From Candidatus Bathyarchaeota archaeon (GTDB taxonomy: Archaea > Asgardarchaeota > Lokiarchaeia > Sigyniarchaeales > Sigyniarchaeaceae), in contig WJJB01000179.1 in the NCBI GenBank assembly GCA_014729935.1, positions 1 to 14,780 of the forward strand: a stretch of DNA of 14,780 nucleotides. The letters are read 5' to 3'. Position 1 is the stretch's first letter; every line of letters begins with the position of its first letter. The notes below the pieces were generated by a model. That model had not been told where the DNA came from, searched no databases, and saw only the letters and a list, made by a program, of their open reading frames with translations. Of this stretch, positions 6,099-11,749 are shown piece after piece. The position numbers and the translations under genes are program-made.

Positions 6099-7201
6099 TG
6101 GCTTGCCACCCGCATGAAGAATTGCATTTCCGCAACACCGACATATCCGACGAGATCATCTCCGGAGCCTTTCACGAGCACCATCCGGGGCTTTGAATCC
6201 ATGTGATTGAGTTCCGTTAGTACCTCATCCCCGGAATTATCAATAGATACCGTGCTAAAGGAATCGACCGTTCTCATCACGTCGCTTGCTTTTTTCTTTT
6301 GGCGTTGTCCAGGTGGTATATCCTTCACATCATCCAAGACGAGCACGCCCGAAATCGACCCATTTGTTCCCACGGGGAAAAATTGCTTTTTCTGGCGCAT
6401 GAAAAATCCCGAGAATGCTTCCGAGATCGACATGTCGGGGGGGATTTGGGTTGAAAACTCGTTAACCAAGTCTCCAACGCTGATTCCCTCGAATTGATTC
6501 ATGATCCTTGCCTGCTCGTAAGCATTAGCGGCAGAATTGCGCAGGAACAAGCCGATGAGTACCAGCCATATCCCTCCCACGATACCCACGAGGAATACTT
6601 CCAAGAATCCCAATCCAACGAATATTATTCCAATAATCTCGCCTGCTCTGGAGGCCGTCTTGGTTGCAGATAATTTATCATCCCGGCGCTTCCACAAGCC
6701 AGCACGGAGCAATCGACCACCGTCCATGGGAAAAGCTGGAAGCAAGTTGAACCCACCAAGGAAAATGTTGGCCCATCCAAGATAATCCAGCATCACCCCA
6801 CCGATGAAGGAAACGGGTGCCACCAGGAAAAATGCCAACAGTAGCAATCCACCAAGTGCCAAGCTGGAAAGGGGGCCGACCACCGAGATGATGCTTTCTT
6901 GCCTGGGGTTGGTCGGTTCGCCCTTGATCTTCGACACGCCACCGAATAAGTACAGCTCGATTTCATCAATTTCTATCCCGTACTTGAGGGCGACCAATGA
7001 GTGGCATAGCTCGTGCAACACGATGGAAAACAAGAACACGAGCCCACCCACCACACCTGCAAATACTAATTGTCCCCAACCTGCACTTCCTCCAGTGAGG
7101 GCGAATAACCATTGTCCGAGGGAAAAGCCCACCATGCCGATGATGACCAAGGTGGACACGTGCAACTTTACTTCAATACCTTTTATCTTCATTATTTTCA
7201 T
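6095..7201 (-). CDS. M50 site-2-type membrane metalloprotease with C-terminal CBS pair
   Basis: A 368-residue polytopic zinc protease of the S2P/M50B family, which cleaves substrates within the membrane. The first zinc motif HELCH is at residues 63-67, inside a hydrophobic helix. The second conserved motif NLLPAFPMDGGR gives the third metal ligand, Asp160. Several further membrane helices extend to about residue 235. The remainder (about 240-368) looks like two CBS domains, including ISGVLVLDDV, the linker ASDVMRT and DLVGYVGVAEM, which often sense adenine nucleotides. The start is set at 7201 because MKIMKIKGIEVKLH is the usual N terminus and AAAAGGAG lies before it; the open frame extends 15 codons further to 7246. 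It lies 87 bases after Hsp20 and overlaps the BON gene by four bases. Confidence 0.92.
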   Translation of the reverse strand: MKIMKIKGIEVKLHVSTLVIIGMVGFSLGQWLFALTGGSAGWGQLVFAGVVGGLVFLFSIVLHELCHSLVALKYGIEIDEIELYLFGGVSKIKGEPTNPRQESIISVVGPLSSLALGGLLLLAFFLVAPVSFIGGVMLDYLGWANIFLGGFNLLPAFPMDGGRLLRAGLWKRRDDKLSATKTASRAGEIIGIIFVGLGFLEVFLVGIVGGIWLVLIGLFLRNSAANAYEQARIMNQFEGISVGDLVNEFSTQIPPDMSISEAFSGFFMRQKKQFFPVGTNGSISGVLVLDDVKDIPPGQRQKKKASDVMRTVDSFSTVSIDNSGDEVLTELNHMDSKPRMVLVKGSGDDLVGYVGVAEMQFFMRVASQ

Positions 7202-7253
7202 GTGATTTTCACAACTCCTTTTGATACATATGACCAGTGTAATCATGGGTGGT

Positions 7254-7259
7254 AAAAAA
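7254..7259 (-). terminator. T-run between Hsp20 and the M50 gene
   Basis: Six T residues on the minus strand within a CCCCCCATTTTTTACC context, 30 bases after the Hsp20 stop. It may terminate part of the Hsp20 transcript while some polymerase reads on into the M50-BON pair. No strong TATA box is visible between this point and the M50 start. Confidence 0.35.
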
Positions 7260-7288
7260 TGGGGGGAAGGAACACTCGGGGAGTTCCA

Positions 7289-7783
7289 TCACTTGATGTT
7301 TACCTTCTTACCTGGTTTCTCGGGTTCCCGTGGAATCGTTATTTCCAAGACTCCCTTCTTCAAGCTCGCGTCGAACTCTTCATCCACCAGCGCGTCATCA
7401 GGTAGCAGGAAACTCCTGCAAAATGATCCATACCCTCTCTCGCGCCTGATGAACCCCTCCTCTTCCTCTTCCTCCTGGTAACCACGTTCAGCCTTGATGA
7501 TCATGCGCCGGTTCTTGAGCTCGATATCAATATCCTCCTTTTCCATGCCCGGCATGTCGACCATGATCTTGTATTCGCCATCGTTTTCCACGATATCCAT
7601 CGCGGTAAATTGTTTTTGGGAAATGCGAAGGGGTGCGTTACCCCAGAAAAAATCTCCAAGTGAACGCCTGAAATCGGACATCATGGTATCGATGTCCCAC
7701 GTCCAACCAAACGGCTTTATGCTAGAATCTTGTTCTATCAATTTGCTATCCGATTCATTACCTGAGTTTTCCTTTGCTACCAT
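7289..7783 (-). CDS. Hsp20 / alpha-crystallin small heat-shock protein
   Basis: A 164-residue small heat-shock protein, an ATP-independent holdase that binds unfolding proteins in the cytoplasm as large oligomers. The N-terminal arm (1-60) is variable and contains DTMMSDFRRSLGDFFWG. The alpha-crystallin domain runs from about 61 to 155, with MDIVENDGEYKIMVDMPGM, an unusually acidic loop of six consecutive glutamates, and the diagnostic GVLEITIPREPEKPGKK. The C-terminal VNIK resembles the I/V-x-I/V anchor used in oligomer assembly. ATG 7783 is chosen because AGGAGG lies eight bases before it; an ATG four bases upstream is out of frame and soon reaches a stop. The leader has a TATA-like element and an inverted repeat at the predicted transcription start. 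Confidence 0.95.
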   Translation of the reverse strand: MVAKENSGNESDSKLIEQDSSIKPFGWTWDIDTMMSDFRRSLGDFFWGNAPLRISQKQFTAMDIVENDGEYKIMVDMPGMEKEDIDIELKNRRMIIKAERGYQEEEEEEGFIRRERGYGSFCRSFLLPDDALVDEEFDASLKKGVLEITIPREPEKPGKKVNIK

Positions 7784-7816
7784 CCATGGTACCTCCTTAG
7801 AATTTGGTCATGTTTT

Positions 7817-7832
7817 ACCGCTCATGTGCGGT
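7817..7832 (-). promoter_or_regulatory. Inverted repeat at the predicted Hsp20 transcription start
   Basis: Perfect five-base arms ACCGC and GCGGT flank TCATGT. The repeat lies 20-26 bases downstream of the TATA-like element, right where transcription is expected to begin, and 34 bases before the ATG. That position suits a heat-shock repressor operator, or a hairpin in the 5' leader. No sequence identity with a characterised operator is claimed. Confidence 0.4.
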
Positions 7833-7852
7833 GGCATAACGTTTTCCCGGGC

Positions 7853-7865
7853 TTATTAAAAAAAA
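7853..7865 (-). promoter_or_regulatory. TATA-like element of the Hsp20 gene
   Basis: On the minus strand the bases read as an eight-T tract followed by AATAA, about 70-80 bases before the Hsp20 ATG. It predicts a transcription start near 7830 and a leader of about 45 bases containing a strong Shine-Dalgarno (TAAGGAGG). The surrounding 7784-8018 has no gene. Confidence 0.45.
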
Positions 7866-8018
7866 TTCGTTATCATTCAAAGATACTAGAGATGAAAAGC
7901 TTTTGCGGTTAGATTACGATTCAAGATGCAGGTTGGTCATTGCTCGAATGCCGTATCCTCAAGAAACAGTTTTAAGGTATTGTTTTTCATTCATGCGTCC
8001 GCACGCGTGATTTTCCAC

Positions 8019-8342
8019 CTAATCGTGTGTGCAGGTGCACGGGTGATTTCCACATTTCGAACAGGTTCCAGGATATTTCCCCGTTGCCGCTCTCTCAAGA
8101 TCGATACCTGCGAGATTGGCGAGCGAGCATAACCATGCAAACACGTCTGCAAACTCGTCTTCAAGGTGTTTTAGAGACGCCGGGACAGATTCATCCCGAG
8201 GTGAAGTCATTACTTGTCTCAGTTCATGTGCAAGCTCGCCTACCTCCTCCACGAACCACGTGAAGGTACCAGGGATGCCGCGGGCTTGGTCTCGATGGAG
8301 ATACAAGTTTCTCATGAGTTCTTGGAATTCACTGATGTTCAC
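8019..8342 (-). CDS. MazG-like nucleotide pyrophosphohydrolase with C-terminal Cys cluster
   Basis: A 107-residue all-alpha NTP pyrophosphatase of the MazG superfamily, which converts NTPs (often damaged or non-canonical) to NMP and pyrophosphate. Metal-binding acidic residues are visible as EEVGEL (E32, E33, E36) and EDEFAD (E63, D66) in the standard spacing. The C-terminus CSKCGNHPCTCTHD holds four cysteines (94, 97, 102, 104) that could bind zinc; such tails occur in archaeal members. I choose GTG 8342 because GGTGAG lies ahead of it and NISEFQELM is the usual family N terminus; an ATG at 8372 would add ten residues. The stop is TAG. It follows the hypothetical gene by 91 bases on the same strand. 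Confidence 0.88.
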   Translation of the reverse strand: MNISEFQELMRNLYLHRDQARGIPGTFTWFVEEVGELAHELRQVMTSPRDESVPASLKHLEDEFADVFAWLCSLANLAGIDLERAATGKYPGTCSKCGNHPCTCTHD

Positions 8343-8433
8343 GGCGGTAAGCTCACCACATTCTTGTATCATGGTCTTCGTGGACCGGTTTTCCCGTGGA
8401 TTGCAATGGGTTCCTGGTGTCGAGGATAGTGCT

Positions 8434-9015
8434 TCATGGCACTTCGAGCTTAAAGGGCAGGGTGAAATAACCAGTATTGTCGAATTTCCCGAAGGGCTTG
8501 AACTGGTTCCAGTCGATGGAGGGCTCGAAGACCTGCCAATATGGGTAAGAACTCGTATCCGGTTTTTTATCCGCTATCGCATAATGGATGACGTTCCCGT
8601 TAATCTTGGCACAGGCACCTGGCACCAACCTGAATAGTACGATATCTTCCATGGTGCAATTCTTCACGATATCCCTTGCTTGCTTGATCTTTAATCTCCA
8701 GTCAAGTTTGGAGAGTTTCCTATGGTCCTTCTTACTCATGGCAATGATAGCGGAATATCCTGCAACTTGCGGCAACTTGGTATCCAATCTCAACAAGTGG
8801 GTTACCCATTCGGGGAATGGATGCAATTCCATCTTCTCGGTAAATTCTTCATTGATGATCAGGTCCCCGCATAGCAGGTTCCCCACCGGGAAGATCTCTC
8901 TCACCCTGAAGTTCTCGTGCTCACTTGGCAAGTCCCCGGGCTTTACTTGGTATTCCATGAGGTGCGAGTATTCTGCAAGCTCGTTAGGATCGGTTTCGTG
9001 GGTTACGATCTTCAT
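8434..9015 (-). CDS. Hypothetical protein, possible cupin-like fold
   Basis: A 193-residue soluble protein that I do not firmly recognise. No signal or membrane helix is visible. Short beta-strand-like stretches (FRVREIFPVGNLLCGDLII, GYSAIIAMS, IVLFRLVPGACAKINGNVIHYAIAD) with the G-N-V-I-H segment near residue 140 recall cupin-type double-stranded beta-helix proteins such as ureidoglycolate-lyase relatives, but the motifs are too weak to assign. The C-terminal third is aromatic and proline-rich (SSYPYWQVFEPSIDWNQFKPFG). It appears to have its own promoter: a TATA-like tract at 9050-9062 predicts a leader of only about 13 bases. It is followed by the MazG-like gene on the same strand and may share its transcript. 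Confidence 0.7.
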   Translation of the reverse strand: MKIVTHETDPNELAEYSHLMEYQVKPGDLPSEHENFRVREIFPVGNLLCGDLIINEEFTEKMELHPFPEWVTHLLRLDTKLPQVAGYSAIIAMSKKDHRKLSKLDWRLKIKQARDIVKNCTMEDIVLFRLVPGACAKINGNVIHYAIADKKPDTSSYPYWQVFEPSIDWNQFKPFGKFDNTGYFTLPFKLEVP

Positions 9016-9049
9016 GTTCGATTACCGTGGATTTCAATGGTAGTGCTAA

Positions 9050-9062
9050 AATTTTAAAAATA
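9050..9062 (-). promoter_or_regulatory. TATA-like element before the hypothetical gene
   Basis: On the minus strand TATTTTTAAAATTTTAG lies about 35-47 bases before the ATG at 9015, predicting a very short leader. It is the most A/T-rich spot between the Sec61-beta gene and this gene. It also provides a T-tract 26 bases after the Sec61-beta stop, so it could double as a terminator. Confidence 0.45.
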
Positions 9063-9088
9063 ATCGTGGAAATGCGATTGATGCCAGT

Positions 9089-9274
9089 TCAGCCCCAGAT
9101 GTGCCCGATGATGACCAGCACGATGAGCGCAACCGATAGCAGGATCGTTGCCAGGGGTCCGACCTTTACCTTTGAAGATTCGTCCTGGTAAAAACGTATC
9201 AAGCCCGCTCCTCCCATGGGCATGCTCCCGCTTGATGATCGCCTTCTTGCACGCCTGCTCTGTTTTTTTGCCAT
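9089..9274 (-). CDS. secG: Preprotein translocase subunit Sec61-beta (SecG)
   Basis: A 61-residue tail-anchored membrane protein matching the archaeal Sec61-beta family. The N-terminus MAKKQSRRARRRSSSGSM is highly basic. The hallmark GGAGLIRFYQDE is followed by a single membrane helix (about residues 38-58, VGPLATILLSVALIVLVIIG). It is the small, accessory subunit of the SecYEG/Sec61 channel, contacting SecY and the ribosome exit side. Length and layout are typical for the family. It is separated from the upstream DUF354 gene by 85 bases holding a perfect inverted repeat, and from the downstream hypothetical gene by 73 bases with a TATA-like tract, so it is probably its own unit. The other channel subunits are not in this window. 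Confidence 0.95.
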   Translation of the reverse strand: MAKKQSRRARRRSSSGSMPMGGAGLIRFYQDESSKVKVGPLATILLSVALIVLVIIGHIWG

Positions 9275-9288
9275 GATGCATCAACTGA

Positions 9289-9308
9289 CACCGGAAAATC
9301 AACCGGTG
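9289..9308 (-). repeat. Perfect inverted repeat in the Sec61-beta leader
   Basis: Arms CACCGG and CCGGTG with an eight-base A-rich spacer end 14 bases before the Sec61-beta ATG. In RNA this is a six-pair GC-rich stem that could control translation of the small gene; as DNA it could bind a dimeric regulator. It might also be the end of the DUF354 transcript, 52-71 bases after that stop. Confidence 0.4.
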
Positions 9309-9359
9309 GCAAGTAAGGAATGCGCGCCCGGGTTCAAAAAGTTGTGGATGAAACCACGG

Positions 9360-10463
9360 TCACGTGGAAAGGTCTTTCTTTACTTGCTGGAAAAGCATCT
9401 CCGTGGGATCATCGAATGTTTTGATACGCGCCATGAAACTCTCCCGTTCCCGCCAGTTATTGGTTCTTGCTTTCAGGAGATCAATTCCTTTCTTGGCGAT
9501 TTCACTGGGATCGCGTAGGTGCCATAATGGAAATCCATTTTCCCTCAAGAATGTCTCCTGGGGGGCGGTGTTCCCTGGGAAGAATTCGATAGATGGCACG
9601 CCAAGCAAGCTGGACTCCCGAACGATGGTTCCACCCCCGCTCATGACCAACGCGGAATAAAAACATGTGTTCGTCAGGTTGGGGATGAAATCGGTGATCT
9701 TGACGATCCCCCCATTGATTTCTTCCTTGAATTGTCGTTCCAACCTGTGCTGTTGTTCCTCATTCCTCCCGATGAGTAGATACGTCATTTTAGGGCAAGC
9801 AGCAATAATGCGCGGCAGGAAATCAGTGATCAAGGTATCCCCCGGAGTCATTGCATCCCTGAGATAACCCGCAGTTGTCATTTCGGAACGAACGATCACA
9901 TACTTGTTTCTTTCCAAGTTTTGAAGTTCAAGCAAACTCTCGTCTGGCGTGAAGTGGGTAAGCCACCCCATCTCATCTATCCCGTTGTACCTGATAAGTT
10001 TCTCTCTCGTTGCGCCGAGTTCAAGGTATTGTTCCACGGGGATGCAGGCTGGCGTGATTACCTTATCCACATAGGGCAGGGTGAGCTTGCACACTGCCTT
10101 GCTCCTTGGTTCGTCATTGAAACCGATGGAAGGTATCCCCAGGCCATAGGAAATGCGAAGTGCTTCCGTGGATGCAAAGGTAACAAGATAATCTGGCGAG
10201 AATGCAAGAACGATGGGGAGCAACGCCTGGAGCCGGTGAATGTACGATTCGAGCTTTCCCAGCAGGCTACCTCCTCCGTGCTTGCCCACGGGAACATATA
10301 CGACACCAAGAGAGTCGAGTATCTTGAACGTGGCATCGAAATCACGTGCTGTTACAAGTAGCGTGGCTCCCCCTTCCTTGAATCGAGAGAAAAGCGATTG
10401 GAATTGGATTGCTGCCTTTGGTTCTTCCATGTCCATCCAGATTCTTTTTCCGCGAAATGACAT
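9360..10463 (-). CDS. DUF354 family protein, GT-B glycosyltransferase/epimerase-like
   Basis: A 367-residue DUF354 protein, an archaeal family of two-Rossmann (GT-B) enzymes related to lipid-A-disaccharide synthase and UDP-GlcNAc 2-epimerase. The N-terminal half begins KRIWMDMEEPKAAIQFQSL and carries VLAFSPDYLVTFASTEALRI (about residues 85-104). The second half has the nucleotide-sugar-type loop MSGGGTIVRESSLLGVPSIEF. The exact reaction of the family is not established; sugar transfer or epimerisation for a surface glycan fits. The start is ATG 10463: GAGAGGAGG lies immediately before it, whereas the longer frame to 10499 lacks such a site. It begins 37 bases after the DegT aminotransferase stop, suggesting one operon. 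Confidence 0.85.
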   Translation of the reverse strand: MSFRGKRIWMDMEEPKAAIQFQSLFSRFKEGGATLLVTARDFDATFKILDSLGVVYVPVGKHGGGSLLGKLESYIHRLQALLPIVLAFSPDYLVTFASTEALRISYGLGIPSIGFNDEPRSKAVCKLTLPYVDKVITPACIPVEQYLELGATREKLIRYNGIDEMGWLTHFTPDESLLELQNLERNKYVIVRSEMTTAGYLRDAMTPGDTLITDFLPRIIAACPKMTYLLIGRNEEQQHRLERQFKEEINGGIVKITDFIPNLTNTCFYSALVMSGGGTIVRESSLLGVPSIEFFPGNTAPQETFLRENGFPLWHLRDPSEIAKKGIDLLKARTNNWRERESFMARIKTFDDPTEMLFQQVKKDLST

Positions 10464-10500
10464 GATCCTCCTCTCGATACCAGGGCATAATTGGAACAAG

Positions 10501-11586
10501 TTACATGTAGAATTGCTTGATAGTGCTCGTCACGTGTTCCAATTGCCTTTGTTCCAAGTGCGAGTGGATGGGCAGTGAAATGACTTCACGCGCGAGTTGT
10601 TCCGTTATTGGAAGCTTGGTGGAAAGTCCGGCATCTATCATTGATTGTTGCTGGTGGATTGGAATACCGTAATGGATTCCAAATCCAATTTGATGCTCCC
10701 GCAAGTGTTTTGCAAGGGCATCACGCTTCTGGACCTTCAACGTGTATTGATGGTACACGTGGGTTAACCCATCAGGGACGAGGGGAGTTTCAATATCCGT
10801 AATTTCACCCAAGGACTCGGTGTAGTAGGAAGCATTTGCCTGTCGTTTTTGATTCCGGGAATCGAGCGTATCCAAGGATTGCCTGGCGATCACCGCGTTG
10901 GAATCCTGCATGCGGAAGTTAAAACCAACTGTCGAATGGATATATTTTGCCGATTGCCCGTGATTTGAATATAACTTGGCACGTTCATGGAGTTGATCGT
11001 CATCGGTCGTGATCAAGCCACCTTCTCCACCGCAGAACATGTTCTTGGTTGGGTAGAGTGAAAATGTGCCAATGTCTCCCAAAGAACCACATCGCTTGCC
11101 ATGGTACATTGCTCCATGTGCTTGGCAGGCATCTTCGATGATGGCGAGATCATGCTTTTCGGCAATTTCCTCTAGTGAATCCATGGCTGCAGGTAAACCA
11201 TACAGGTGCACTGGCATGATTGCCTTGGTTCGTTCATTGATCTTGGATGGGATGTCATCCACGCTCATATTGAAAGTTTCCCGATCCACATCCACGAAGA
11301 TGGGCTTTGCACCAAAATTTAGAACCGCGTTTGCTGAGGCGATGAATGAAAAACTGGGAACCAATACTTCATCACCACGCTTTATCCCCAGTGCATGTAA
11401 TCCGCATAGGATTGCTGCCGTTCCACTATTAACAGCCCTGGCATTTTTCACTCCAATATAATTGGCAAATTCCTTTTCGAGTTTGTGCACGTTTTTTGAT
11501 TCCGCCCACATCCCGCTCTTGAGAACGTTAACCACTTGATCGATCGTTTCATCATCCAGGGAAAGGTTGATTATGGGAACTTTCAT
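10501..11586 (-). CDS. DegT/DnrJ/EryC1/StrS-family sugar aminotransferase
   Basis: A 361-residue PLP enzyme of the DegT/DnrJ/EryC1/StrS family, which transfers an amino group, normally from glutamate, to a keto group on a nucleotide-linked sugar. The PLP-binding lysine is Lys181 in FSLYPTKNMFCGGEGG, with Asp152 in IIEDACQAHGA contacting the ring nitrogen, and NSGTAAILCGLHALGI holding the phosphate. The C-terminal HYGIPIHQQ matches the family. The length is typical (about 360-380). ATG 11586 (MKVPIINLSLDD) is preferred because GAGTGAT precedes it; the open frame extends to 11634 without a clear site. It leads the DUF354 gene by 37 bases. No dehydratase or epimerase of the sugar pathway is visible here, so the sugar is unknown. 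Confidence 0.92.
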   Translation of the reverse strand: MKVPIINLSLDDETIDQVVNVLKSGMWAESKNVHKLEKEFANYIGVKNARAVNSGTAAILCGLHALGIKRGDEVLVPSFSFIASANAVLNFGAKPIFVDVDRETFNMSVDDIPSKINERTKAIMPVHLYGLPAAMDSLEEIAEKHDLAIIEDACQAHGAMYHGKRCGSLGDIGTFSLYPTKNMFCGGEGGLITTDDDQLHERAKLYSNHGQSAKYIHSTVGFNFRMQDSNAVIARQSLDTLDSRNQKRQANASYYTESLGEITDIETPLVPDGLTHVYHQYTLKVQKRDALAKHLREHQIGFGIHYGIPIHQQQSMIDAGLSTKLPITEQLAREVISLPIHSHLEQRQLEHVTSTIKQFYM

Positions 11587-11687
11587 GGTAATATCACTCG
11601 CGGTTATCAAGGTATCCTGCCGCATGGTTACCAACGCGCATCGCTATTCAAGATTTGTGGTTCGTCCATGTTTCAAAAACCACGGGG

Positions 11688-11696
11688 TTTAAAGTA
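11688..11696 (+). promoter_or_regulatory. Shared TATA-like element between the DegT and M48 genes
   Basis: TTTAAAGTA sits in the 163-base divergent gap. Its core TTTAAA is palindromic, so it could serve both directions: a plus-strand start near 11717 for the M48 gene (leader about 33 bases) and a minus-strand start near 11662 for DegT (leader about 75 bases). Confidence 0.4.
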
Positions 11697-11713
11697 ATGG
11701 ATCTTATTTTCAT

Positions 11714-11726
11714 GATGTGAAACATC
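11714..11726 (+). promoter_or_regulatory. Short inverted repeat at the predicted M48 transcription start
   Basis: GATGT-GAA-ACATC has perfect five-base arms and coincides with the start predicted from the TATA-like element at 11688. It could be an operator or leader hairpin; arms this short also arise by chance. Confidence 0.25.
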
Positions 11727-11749
11727 TTGGACTAGATGGATGAAATATC

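Noticed and set aside
8116..8637. Plus-strand open frame of 173 codons over the MazG-like and hypothetical genes
   Set aside because: It spans parts of two genes on the opposite strand and has no ribosome site; its Ser/Arg/His-rich composition is typical of an antisense shadow.
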